DNA of 64,000 nt, taken from NCBI RefSeq assembly GCF_020283565.1, contig NC_060063.1, positions 22,622,777-22,686,776 of the forward strand, in the 5' to 3' direction. This stretch comes from Trifolium pratense. Taxonomy: Eukaryota; Streptophyta; Magnoliopsida; Fabales; Fabaceae. A program made the position numbers and the translations under genes. Each line of letters opens with the position of its first letter. Within the stretch, counting starts at the first letter, position 1. Of the stretch, positions 54,115-64,000 are shown in pieces. The notes under the pieces are model-generated. The model searched no databases, had not been told where the DNA came from, and was given only the letters and a program-made list of their open reading frames with translations.

Positions 54115-57037
54115 ATGGCGGATAAATACAATCTGAAGAACCCAGCTGTTAAGCGGATCCTTCAAGAGGTTAAAGAAATGCACTCTAATCCTTCTCATGA
54201 TTTCATGAGCCTCCCTCTCGAGGTTTCTTTTTTCTCCTTCCATTTCGCTTTTTCTTATTCATTTTTATATGATATGATTTTCTGATTTTTTTGGATTCAG
54301 AATTTCGAATTAATTGATTGATTCAGCTTGTCGATGATGTTTCTCAAAACCCCTTTTAAATTCATCATTTTTTTTTTAATATTAAATTCATCATTTTTTT
54401 GGGTGCAATCTTTCAAATTCTATGAAGCACAAACAAGAGACCGTAATGCAATGACATAATAGATACACGTCGACACCAATGATAATTTAAGAAAAATGAC
54501 ATAATTCAATATAATCATATTTGTCAGTGTCTGTTGCGAGCTTGACAATGGGACACACCTAATCTTAAGAGTATTGGTGTCTGATCCGAGTTTGACACTC
54601 GGACATGCATAATCTAAAGAGTGTCTGTGTTTGTAATTTTTTATATACGGAGAATTGTGGTAAAATGTTGATGTTGTAGACCTTGTTTGGATAACCATCT
54701 TAACTAAGTGCAAACACCATATAGAAAAATGCTATAGTGTCCTTGGGGTATTGATCAAGTAAACAAATATAGAAATTTTGTGCGAGTATTCAACTTTTTA
54801 GTAGTTTAAAAATTGTTGTTTTCAATACTAAGAGCGCACTTGTTAGCATGACCCATAAGTTTTTTAAAAGTGACACCGATGACCATTTTACAACTGTTCC
54901 GTGGGAATTTGAACTTGACACCTTGAGGTTACATGACTAAGCTCTTACGAGTGAGCTAGCACTTCAAAGTGTAGCATGGCCCATAAGTTATTCCTATAAC
55001 TAAAGATAAATTAAAGTCAAATGTTTTCATATTATCCTGAACAGTTTATGGACATATGTCATCGACTCGTAGCTTATTTCAATAAGCTCTCTCAAACAAT
55101 CTTACAAGTGTGTATATGCTGGTAAATAAACTTAAATAAGTCAATCTAAAGAGGCCCATAATCTCAACCACGTTTACCTATGAAGACTTTTAGTTTATAA
55201 ACTAGTATTAAGTGTTATCTTTTAGATTTGGTTAATATTATTGATTAATTAGTTAACTAATTGATTGATTAATCCTAATTGGTGTATTCAACTGATCTGT
55301 CTTTTTTCCCTTGAGTGGATAATCTGTAACTTGTTACTGATTAGTTAGTTAATATCATTTATAATTTTAAGTCTTTACATAGCAAATTGATCATGTTTGT
55401 TTACAGGAAAATATATTCGAATGGCAATTTGCAATTAGTGGACCTCGTGATACTGAATTTGAGGGTGGCATTTATCATGGAAGGATCCAGTTGCCATCGG
55501 AGTATCCCTTCAAACCTCCTTCATTTATGCTCTTGACTGTGAGATATTGCAACCTCCTTACTCTTTACATACACAGCAATGCTAAGTTGCTAACAATACA
55601 CTCTGTGACTTACATATTTTTATGTGGTCTCTCTCACTAAAACTCTACCTGTCAACTGTTTATATAAACTATGTTGTTACCATTTTCCTTTTCTTCTTTT
55701 TTGTGTGTGATTATGCTTTCTGAACTGTCTTTAATCTCAATCATTACATGCTTATAAATTTAACTGTTATGTTTGCAGCCTAATGGTCGTTTCGAGACTC
55801 AAACCAAGATTTGCTTGAGCATATCCAATCACCACCCCGAGCATTGGCAACCATCATGGAGTGGTAAGTAACATTCCCTTGCACTTTTGAGTTTTGATGA
55901 CTAGTATTATGAATCAATAGAAAATGAATGAAAGTGATTTCTTTCATTAATGATTATAGAGGTTACATGCTACACTTATACACAAAGATCAGCTTATACT
56001 AACATTTGGTGTAATAACACCTATAGGATAGTGATTCTAGTCAAATAAACAGGTTACTTGTATAACAAGTAACTGCAATGAGCTAGTTTATATTTACAGC
56101 CTTCTCTTGCCGTTCATGATGCAATAACTAGCTATCTGCATTTGCGGAACTATGTTGCAATTCTTGAGCACATGGCCCAATTTGCTCTTTATATGTCATA
56201 GATGTCATGTATTTGAAGGCCACACTTGCAAATAGACCTGTTAGTAAGTTAGATAGGTTTTGTTGTTTTCATGATTTGAACCAACTTTACAGGCCACCCC
56301 CTATAGATGCCTTTGATAGCAAAAGGTTCTTATTACCATAATTGATGTAAATTCCTTTGGCAGTAAGGACTGCTTTAGTTGCACTGATTGCATTCATGCC
56401 AACCAGCCCAAATGGTGCATTGGGTTCCTTAGACTACAAGAAAGAAGAGAGGCGAACTTTGGCCATTAAATCTCGTGAAGCATCTCCGAAATTTGGGACT
56501 CCTGAACGTCAAAAGCTTATCGATGAGGTAAAAAATGCTAAATATAGTTTTCTACTCAATATATGTTCTGTAATATATTATGCTGATTGTACTTTGTTAT
56601 CCCATTCCCAGATACATGAGTATATGCTAAGCAAAGCACCTCCTGTTCCTGAACTTAGCCACACAGAGACTTCTGAAGATAACGTGAGACCTGAGGAGGC
56701 TGAGTCTCAGGTTAGTTCACCTAATCCCGAGGCTTTATCTGAAGAAGAGGGGATTGATCAAGTCGGTAACGAGGTTGTTGAAGAACAAGTAATCCCTGCA
56801 AATGCCAATCCTGCTGAAACTGAACCTTCAAGAGGGAATCAATCAAGTTTTTCAATGAATCAGTTAGACACAAGGGTTCAAAATCTGCAGTCACAAACGA
56901 CAATCCAAAAACATAAACCGGATGATCGGTTGTTCACATGGGCAGCTATTGGACTAACTATTGCAATTGTGGTCCTCTTGCTGAAGAAATTCATCAAATC
57001 TACAGAACATGGTCCACTTTTTTTCAATGGATCTTAA
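54115..57037 (+). CDS. UBC32: Ubiquitin-conjugating enzyme E2 32 (ER-anchored, UBE2J type)
   Basis: Five exons: 54115-54222, 55407-55538, 55779-55863, 56364-56527, 56612-57037 (about 304 residues), all with GT/AG borders. The E2 core opens MADKYNLKNPAVKRILQEVK and includes EWQFAISGPRDTEFEGGIYH and YPFKPPSFMLLTPNGRFE. TPN replaces the usual HPN, as in all UBE2J enzymes. The catalytic Cys is residue 92 in TKICLSISNHHPEHWQPSWS. A Glu/Pro/Ser-rich linker follows and a C-terminal membrane anchor (FTWAAIGLTIAIVVLLLKKF) ends the protein. It transfers ubiquitin to misfolded ER proteins in ERAD, with its active site facing the cytosol. Intron 1 (about 1.2 kb) holds repeat DNA. No damage is seen. Confidence 0.95.
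54660..55165. mobile_element. MITE-like repeat and SINE-like remnant in UBC32 intron 1
   Basis: The text GACCTTGTTTGGATAACC (about 54679) and AATAAGTCAATCTAAAGAGGCCC (about 55136-55158) form the ends of a MITE related to those at 42456-43401. Inside it, about 54885-54965 on the minus strand resembles a tRNA-derived SINE (AGCTCACTCGTAAGAGCTTA, then a GTTCAAATTCC B-box variant). Ends and target duplications were not resolved. Confidence 0.5.
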
Positions 57038-58318
57038 AGATTTCACTGCTTATGTTGGCTCAAGAGGTTAGCCTTATGCGGCGATGATAGAAATGTAAAG
57101 CTCTTATAAACTGAAAGAAGTTTTGGTTTTATTGTACTTTTATTCTATACTCTCTTTTTGTAATTATAGTAATATAAATGTGCTACAGCTATAGCCTATG
57201 AGTTGGTGAGCATGCCCTTAATTTTTCCTGTTATCAGGTGGTATGCTTGTGACTTGTTAGCTACCATGATGTACGTATGGATGTATAATATATGTATTAT
57301 GAACTGCAATATGTTAACATTGTACACAAGTAAAAAAAATGGTGTATCAGATGAACAACATAATAAGATTGTTTTATCTATTGATCTTTTTTATCTATCT
57401 CCACCAGTGCATCGCGGCCGTTGATTTCAGATTGGAAGGTCTAGATTACGCAGTCGAGCGGCTGATAGTTATGTCACATAGTTAAAACACCGAATCCAAT
57501 TTCGTGTGGTAGGTGGCTGAATTTGGAGATGGGTTGGTTCATGTTTTCAAAACAGGGCTATATGGTATGAAAACAAAGAAGTATGAAAACTGCATGAATT
57601 TCTTCTTTCTTTTTGTTGGGTACAATGCACAAATTTCTTTAACTAATCAAATTAAAACTGTAATTTGAGAAGTAATGACCTACCAAGTAAGAGAAGACCC
57701 AAGATCGCTTGGATGAGATGATTCAGATCTCTTTCAATTTCATTGGATTTCATAGCTTCGAATATAATCTTGAGAATGCAACGATATAATTATTTTTTGA
57801 ACAATGCAACGATATAATTATTGATTGAGAGTTTTGTTGTCCATTGTAGTATTATAAAGCTCGAAGGATTATTCTCTTTAGTTGTGTGCTAAGGATACCT
57901 GATTAGCATTCATATGCAAATTCATTCAAGTTTTTATTTTAACAAGTCATAGATTCACGTAAAACTGAGGTTTTTTATAGTGACTGCGCAACACAACCGC
58001 GTAATTTCATTTTTGCGCAGCCACTACAAAGGATCTCAGTTTTGAATACGATTCGCGGGACAGGATCCATTCCATATCTATGGGATACTAAATTGAAGGC
58101 TAATTAGCTACCATATAGAAACAAACAAAATGTTATTTTTTTGCAAAGTAACTAAAATACATATACATTGACAAAGATTTCTTTATCAAGAGTTTGTACC
58201 CTTTACAAACTAATTTATTACTTTCCTATATACATAATTAATACTATAGTCTATATAATCCAAGACTTGACTTTAGTGCATATAATATACAAAACATTAA
58301 TTTACCTATTAAGTAATA
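57038..58318. other. UBC32 3' flank and intergenic sequence
   Basis: About 57038-57200 is presumably the 3' untranslated region. There is no other gene. An 83-bp hairpin lies at 57961-58043. The rest is AT-rich and unique-looking. Confidence 0.5.
57961..58043. repeat. 83-bp near-perfect hairpin
   Basis: Left arm AAAACTGAGG...GACTGCGCAA (57961-57991) and right arm TTGCGCAGCCACT...CTCAGTTTT (58013-58043) are reverse complements apart from about five positions, mostly G-U compatible. The loop is about 21 bases. The size fits a small fold-back MITE or a small-RNA-type hairpin. Confidence 0.65.
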
Positions 58319-59137
58319 CTAATAGGGAACCAAATTAGCAATGGAGAGAGAATTGCTAACAGTAATAGTAACTAAACCATCAGTTTTAGTCATGTCAGAA
58401 GAAGGTGATTTTCTTATATCCTCGAAAGCACTCTCGCATGTTGAAACATCGGCCATAACAGCGCTAAGCATAACGGTAATGGTACCAAGATCGCGCGACT
58501 CAACAGCCTTCATCGCTCTATGAAGATTTTCCGCAGCAATTTTGTATTGTTCTTGACATTCAGAAACTGCACTAGCAACAGCCGGATTTTTCGCGGCATG
58601 TCTTTTCACTTTTGTTGTTGTCAATTTTACTTCAATTGAACATACTTTTATGGCCGCAGCGAGGACATCCATTATATCGAAATTTTGACTTACAAGAGGT
58701 TTAATTGTTGTCATACAAACGTCGGGGTAATCTGTGTGCATACATATTTGGTCTAGTCCGAGGGTGCTTTGTCTTGATTCCGATATGTGGTGAGGCTGTG
58801 TAGGCATTGGCATGGAGTTTCCAAACAACGATCCTCGGAGAATGTCGGAGATTGCATCTTTGAAGGAAGATGACTCACCAAATGGATCTTGTCCCGATTC
58901 TGATGCAAAGTTTGGAATTTCGGGAAAATCAGAGGTCGACTCAGAAGGCGCTTCAGAAGGCGCTTCTGAAGAATAGGTTGGTGGATTCGCCGAGTGATGC
59001 GAGTGACTATGAGAAATAGATCTTGATTCCAAGCTTGGTGAGTCCATGAATGTGTGAGCCATGCATTTTTGTAATGCAAAACTAATTAGGATTATGTAAA
59101 AAAAATTGAGATTAATATTGTTGTTGATGAATTTCAT
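58319..59137 (-). CDS. Secreted plant invertase/pectin methylesterase inhibitor (PMEI) domain protein
   Basis: A 272-residue intronless protein. An N-terminal signal peptide (MKFINNN, then FFYIILISFALQKCMA, cleavage near residue 27) directs secretion. A His/Ser-rich and Pro/Glu-rich segment follows (SISHSHSHHSANP, then SEAPSEAPSESTSD, about residues 40-70), unusually long for this family. The PMEI four-helix domain occupies about 128-272 with the expected four Cys: ICMHTDYPDVC (disulfide hairpin), VCSIEV, ECQEQY and TCESAF, though VCSIEV adds a fifth. PMEI proteins inhibit pectin methylesterases or invertases in the wall, and which is the target here cannot be told. On the minus strand CATATAAATG (about 59228-59237) is a likely TATA box some 90 bases upstream of the ATG. 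Confidence 0.9.
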   Translation of the reverse strand: MKFINNNINLNFFYIILISFALQKCMAHTFMDSPSLESRSISHSHSHHSANPPTYSSEAPSEAPSESTSDFPEIPNFASESGQDPFGESSSFKDAISDILRGSLFGNSMPMPTQPHHISESRQSTLGLDQICMHTDYPDVCMTTIKPLVSQNFDIMDVLAAAIKVCSIEVKLTTTKVKRHAAKNPAVASAVSECQEQYKIAAENLHRAMKAVESRDLGTITVMLSAVMADVSTCESAFEDIRKSPSSDMTKTDGLVTITVSNSLSIANLVPY

Positions 59138-59836
59138 GTTGTTTTAAGGGATGCAAGAAAATTAGAAGGAAAAAAATGTGTATGGAATTATGTGTAAGGA
59201 GATTTAATTTAACTTGTGAGTGAAACATTTATATGAATTTTCCATAAAATTAGGATATTATTTAGGATGGTAACCATTGTTTATGCATTGTTTTCGGGGA
59301 TAACAATAATTTGTCTGCGGTTGAAACTATAGTAACTATATTTTTTCACACTAAAAATAGATTTTCAATAATTAATGTCTTCTCAATCTCATAAGCTCTA
59401 TTGATGATAAATAAATAAAATTGCTTGTTTCACTAGAGTAAAAAAAATAAAATACAGATATTGTGCATTTTGAGTAATATTCCAAATATAGAGACCCTTT
59501 AATTTGAAAGTTTCTATTATTGGCGGGAAAAGAACATAAAATTGAAGGAATTGATTGGTAAGTTTTCAGGAATCGAACATGTATCATGCATTATAAACAC
59601 TGTGTTTGGAACAAAGGAAACTGAAAGGAAAGAAGCTAGAGAGGATGGAAAGTTTATTGAGAATTGGGCTTCCATCGTTTGGATCACCAAAGAAAGAGCT
59701 TTTGCAAGTGTTATACTACCAATTTTATACAAATAAGTAATTGAATTCCCAAGACCTATTTAATGGAAAAAATGTTCCGTTAATATATTTTTTTTGTGGG
59801 ATTAATAATTTAATTATAAATAAAAATTATAGAAAT
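59138..59836. other. Intergenic upstream of the PMEI gene
   Basis: Contains the PMEI promoter. Overlapping 64-71-codon frames on both strands at 59517-59736 may be the remnant of a coding exon, but no family was recognised. Confidence 0.4.
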
Positions 59837-61314
59837 ATTATATTTTAAAATATAATATAATTATATTAAGATAAATATTAAAATATATTAAGATAAATAT
59901 TTTATTCTTAGGTAGGGATATTTATGTCATTTACCAAATAAATCTCTTTCACTTTCTGTTCACTTTCACTCAAACCAAACAACTCAACAATCATATCACT
60001 TTCCATTCACTTTCTACTCATATTCAATCTTTCAACATTCTTTCCTCTGATTTTCTTTCCTTCAACTATTATATTTTAAAATATAAGTTTAAATGCAGTT
60101 TTGATCCCCCTATTTTGAATTTTTTGAAGTTTTGGTCCCCCTATTTCAAAAATCAACTTTTCAGTCCCCCTATTTTAGATTTTTTGTACTTTTGGTCCCC
60201 CACTTTATTTTGAGTCAATTTTCATGATGTGGCAGATGACACATGGACACTACAATTACACGTGACATTATTATTTATTTTATTTCAATAAATCATATTA
60301 TTAAAAATTATTTTGATTACGGTAAAAAAATAATTATTTTGATTAATAAAATATTAAATAAATAAATTAAAAGAGATTAATCCCAAAAATCTCTAACTTT
60401 CCTAGAATTCTTCACCATCATAGTTGTGTTCATCCTCTCATCTCCAAATCCAAATTTATTCGTCTATCAACAAAAAAAAAAAATTATTCAACTTCATCAC
60501 CAACCCCACCAAAACCTTTCTCCATTTCTTCCACTTAACTCATCGTAACCAAAAATCTCACTAATGTGAACAAGACATTTTTCCATGTTTTTCAATCAGG
60601 AAATCGTTCATTGTTTCCCAATATCAATAAAATTACCTATTTAACGTCCAAGTTTATTTGTTCTATAACTTTCCTCATAGCATAAAACTCCAGACCTAAA
60701 AGGAAACCAACTCAACAAAGTATTCCCTAATTTTGAAGAAGGGATAAGGAAGAAATCTAGATTTGAGATGAGATGATGATCGTAGATGAAGAAATCTGGG
60801 AAAATTAGGGATTTTTGGGATTAATCTCTTTTAATTTGTTTATTTATTTAATATTTTATTAATCAAAATAAATTTTAATAAAATGATTTATTGAAATAAA
60901 ATAAACAATAGTGTCACGTGTAATTGTAGTTTTCATGTGTCATCTGCCACATCATGAAAATTGACTCAAAATGAAGTGGGGACCAAAAGTACAAAAAATC
61001 TAAAATAGGGGGACTAAAAAGTTGGTTTTTGAAATAAGGGGACCAAAACTTCAAAAAATTCAAAATAGGGGGATCCAAACAGCATTTAAGCCTAAAATAT
61101 AATATAATTATATTAAGATAAATATTAATATATATTAAGATTAATATTTTATTCTTAGGTAGGGATATTTATGTCATTTACCAAATAAATCTATTTCTTT
61201 CCTCTCACTTTCTATTCACTTTCACTCAAACCAAACAACTCAACGATCACCTCACTTTCTACACATATATTCGATCCTTCAACATTCTTTCCTCTCACTT
61301 TTTTTCCTTCGACT
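59837..61314 (+). repeat. 231-bp tandem duplication, second copy split by a MULE
   Basis: Unit 1 is 59837-60067 (starting ATTATATTTTAAAATATA). Unit 2 begins at 60068 with the same 18 bases, is interrupted by the element 60086-61092, and resumes to about 61314. Shared text includes TAGGGATATTTATGTCATTT and CACTCAAACCAAACAACTCA. Several substitutions separate the units, so the duplication is not recent. Confidence 0.82.
60086..61092. mobile_element. Mutator-like non-autonomous element with long inverted ends
   Basis: A 1007-bp element. The left end is AGTTTAAATGCAGTTTTGATCC and the right end GGATCCAAACAGCATTTAAGCC, with inverted similarity extending about 180 bases inward (the 'CCCCCTATTTTGAATTTTTT' text and a GATGTGGCAGATGACACATG block). 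It is flanked by a perfect 9-bp repeat TAAAATATA (60077-60085 and 61093-61101). No transposase or long frame is present. Confidence 0.88.
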
Positions 61315-62160
61315 TTCCTTTCTCATCCAAACAAAGCCTAAGTTTAGAAGGACCGAAATTAAAATTTAAAAGTATAACATATACAAGAAATTATAAAATA
61401 AATTTAAAGTTAATATTATGAATATGTATTTTATGGGCTATTTTTTTTTTTAAGTCGAACATTTTCAACTCCTCTATTTTCCCATCTAGCTTATATACGT
61501 CACACAAAATATTGACACACAGTTTAAGAATTCAAATGTAGATATTCTCTTACAAAGTTTGTGCAATTAATTTGTTAAAAGTTTAAAAAGTCAATTAAAT
61601 ACACGGATCACGATAAAACTTTTTGTTTTTAATCATTAACATTTTTTTTACTTCCTCCGGTTGTTATTATAAGAAAAAAATTTACTTTATAGATTCATAG
61701 AATGTTGGATGTATCTAGTCAATAATATGGACCAGATACATCCAACATTCTATAAATCTAAAAAGCAAACTTCTTCTTATAATAAGGACCGGAAGGAGTA
61801 TAAGCTAAGAACTTCTAAACATCAAGAAGTGAGTTGGGATATTTAAGGCTGCTTCTAACATGGACCATGAAGCCAAGTGGTCTATGATGGACTATGAGTA
61901 CTCACAAGTTCTTTTTCAATTGCAACCATTGGATGAAAGGAGTGTTTATAGATTATCATGGGCTTCCAACATTGAATACAATACTATTTGGATTTTAATT
62001 ATTTTATACACAAAATTGAAAAAGAAAAAACATAATTAAATTTTATTTTCCTGATAATTTATTTATATTATTAATTTTTTATTTTTATATCACTAACCTA
62101 GATCCCAACCACCACCATAACCACCCCCTCGACCATAACCTCTATCTTGTTAAACTAAAT
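61315..62160. other. Intergenic with a Stowaway-like MITE
   Basis: No gene recognised. The Stowaway-like element is at 61651-61798. Text near 61850-61990 resembles a dispersed legume repeat without definable ends. Confidence 0.45.
61651..61798. mobile_element. Stowaway-like (Tc1/mariner) MITE
   Basis: A 148-bp hairpin. The left end CTTCCTCCGGTTGTTATTAT and the right end ATAATAAGGACCGGAAGGAG are inverted copies, flanked by TA on both sides (61649-61650 and 61799-61800). The CTxCCTCCG terminus and TA duplication are the Stowaway hallmarks. Confidence 0.82.
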
Positions 62161-62457
62161 TAGTTTAACAAGATTTACAAGTAAAACATGTGCCTATTAT
62201 GATGTTTTGTTATGCCAATGTATGTACTATTATGAGATAACATGTTTTACTTGTATGAAGAACTGTGTTGTTAGGTTTTCTTTTCCCTGTTTTTGCTTTT
62301 TGGGATAAAATATCTTAAAAGTTTAGTTTAACAAGATTTACAAGTAAAACATGTGTCTATTATGATGTTTTGTTATGCCAATGTATGTACTATTATGAGA
62401 TAACATGTTTTACTTGTAAATCTTGTTTGTGTGGTTTTCTTTTCCCTGTTTTCGCTG
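62161..62457. repeat. Tandem copies of a hairpin-forming segment
   Basis: A unit beginning TAGTTTAACAAGATTTACAA occurs at 62161 and again at 62324 (163-base period), each about 130 bases long and nearly identical. Within each, TACAAGTAAAACATG is inverted as CATGTTTTACTTGTA about 50 bases later. A third partial motif (TTATGATGTTTTGTTAAACAAG) follows at 62460. They lie just upstream of the Ulp1-like gene and may belong to its source transposon. Confidence 0.65.
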
Positions 62458-62607
62458 TCTTATTATGATGTTTTGTTAAACAAGATTTCACTTCGCTAAT
62501 TTTTTTTTTGCTGTGTTTATTTTCCCTATTTTTGCTAAAAATTAGTGTGTATTATGATGTTTTGTTTTGTGTTTATGTGTTTATATTTTTTCTTTCAACT
62601 TTTTTAG

Positions 62608-63971
62608 CATCTATCAAGACAGGTTGACACCATTGCAAGAACTCAGTCATTGATGCAAGCCAATCTATTGAAGATAACAACAATTATGGAAACTGCACCA
62701 TCCTCAAAGGCATTGGCCAAGGAGATGAGCAAAGGTCAACCCAGGACTCCTATGATAATAAAAACTGAAGAAAACTCAAGTAAGACAGCTCAAAAAACAA
62801 AACATTACCATGTTGATCTTTTCAAAAATATCGACAGACTCCTCTTGGATAATTCAGACGAAGAAAATGCTTCATATGAAAAACGAAGTGGCTTAAAAGG
62901 CATATATGCTCGTCAAAGTTCAAAAAACATTACTAGTTCATTTGACAAGGGAAACTCAAATTTGGCTGAAATGGATGTTGGAACAGAAGTAGGGAAAATC
63001 ACCTTTGGTTATTCTGGTTTATTATTCATGTTTTTATTATTTATCTATATGTATATATCAATCTCTAATTTGTGATATAATCCTAGTTGCAGGGTAATGC
63101 TTCAGGAACAACCACTTCTGTCAAAAGAAATTCCACAAGGAAGTTACCTTTCACAAAAGCTCCAACACTAAAGAAAACCAAGACTGAGCCAAAACCAAAG
63201 TCATCTCAGGCAAAAATCAAGAAGAAACCATATGCTACTGGTACTTCCAAACAAAAGTCAACAAAAAATGTACATTTGGAAAATTGCTATGAAAGTCATT
63301 CTCTAGCAGCATACAAGGTAAAATGATGCATTAAATTTTAATTACTTGTTATGCTTCTTGTGCTAAGTGTATTTCAGAATGCTAAGTGTGAATTTATACC
63401 AAGTCCAAACATGAACTTAAATCTTCAAGAAGTTCAACTTAGTGTGTATGTCTTTCACACAGAGCTGGCCTCAAGGTAACGCTTTCTAATGGTTTTCTAT
63501 ATGTTCATCATCTGCTATTTTTATAAACTTGTGTTTAATTGAAAACATAGAATTTGTATTCATATGCGGTCAACATATCGGGTCGCGGTCTGATTTTGAG
63601 TGTCTTTGCCCAACGCGAATTGTTCGGCGTAAAGTAAGTCTAATTATCTCTTTTACGACCAATAATTCATTTTATTTTATTTTTAATTTGTTGTGTTTTT
63701 GGTTTCCCAGATAAATCATATGATGGCTGTGAATATCACATGGACTCAATTGAAGAAGACTGAGAAAACAGTTTGGTGTCTCCCTCCAGATTTTGTGGTG
63801 AGCTTTTAATATGGGTTTCATTGTACTTTATAACTCTAACCATTCGCATATTAAGTTGAACTAACATCAATTAATTCTTTTTAGCATGATGTCCTTGAAG
63901 GCAATACCATGGAAGTTTTGCTGATGCAATACGCAAAAGATTGGATACACCCATTCCAACAATTGTCATTG
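62608..63971 (+). CDS. Ulp1-protease-like, transposon-derived gene, 5' portion (runs off window)
   Basis: Exon-like blocks 62608-62988, 63093-63317, 63378-63475, 63551-63633, 63711-63797 and 63885-63971 have AG/GT borders. The first two are Lys/Ser/Thr-rich (ENSSKTAQKTKHYHV; APTLKKTKTEPKPKSSQ). The later ones give CEFIPSPNMNLNLQEVQLSV, FVFICGQHIGSRSDFECLCP, VWCLPPDFV and DVLEGNTMEVLL, typical of plant proteins with a C-terminal Ulp1 (SUMO-protease type) cysteine protease fold. Many of these belong to Mutator-like elements in legumes. The catalytic region would lie beyond the right edge. The join from the third to the fourth block is out of phase for the homologous reading, so the gene may be decayed or a splice site misplaced. 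Confidence 0.6.
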
Positions 63972-64000
63972 GTAACTACTATTAATTGATATGCACAACC

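Overview
The window is nuclear DNA from a flowering plant, most likely a papilionoid legume of the Medicago/Trifolium/Pisum group. The basis is AT-rich intergenic DNA, intron-containing plant genes, Ty3/gypsy and Ty1/copia LTRs, L1-type LINEs with an RRM-type ORF1, tRNA-derived SINEs, a chloroplast ndhH fragment, and the style of the GRAS, nicotianamine synthase and UBC32 genes. Genus and chromosome cannot be fixed from the sequence alone.

Layout. The first two thirds (1-43400) are a nest of mobile elements. A probable copia LTR (1-699, resuming at 4473) is split by a 3.8 kb CACTA-type element (700-4472) carrying pieces of two host genes: the C-terminus of a DUF7870/FkbM-like protein and four exons of PELOTA. 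Next come a Mutator-like MITE (6505-6887), a tRNA-derived SINE (7560-7787), and a complete, very young Ty3/gypsy chromovirus (8454-17404) whose polyprotein is broken by one frameshift. A second CACTA element (22061-25534), LINE fragments, a damaged LTR flanked by a 131-bp duplication (28884-30344), a LINE split by a hAT-like MITE (30612-33340), and a nearly full-length L1 LINE (35244-41827) inserted into a Mutator-like MITE follow.

The last third (43400-64000) is genic: a complex I accessory subunit (NDUFA2/B8 type, 44145-45323, +), a GRAS regulator (47183-48961, +), a tRNA-His(GTG) (50050-50121, +), nicotianamine synthase (52140-53078, +), the ER-anchored ubiquitin-conjugating enzyme UBC32 (54115-57037, +), a secreted PMEI-domain protein (58319-59137, -), and the start of a Ulp1-protease-like, transposon-derived gene running off the right edge (62608-63971, +). 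These genes are independently transcribed and do not form a pathway. A plastid ndhH fragment lies just upstream of nicotianamine synthase and a SINE just upstream of the GRAS TATA box.

No wholly new system was found. The strongest unusual items are the gene-capturing CACTA element, the stacked insertions whose order can be read from target-site duplications, and the LTR fragment bounded by a long direct duplication. Splice sites, element ends and family names were assigned by eye.
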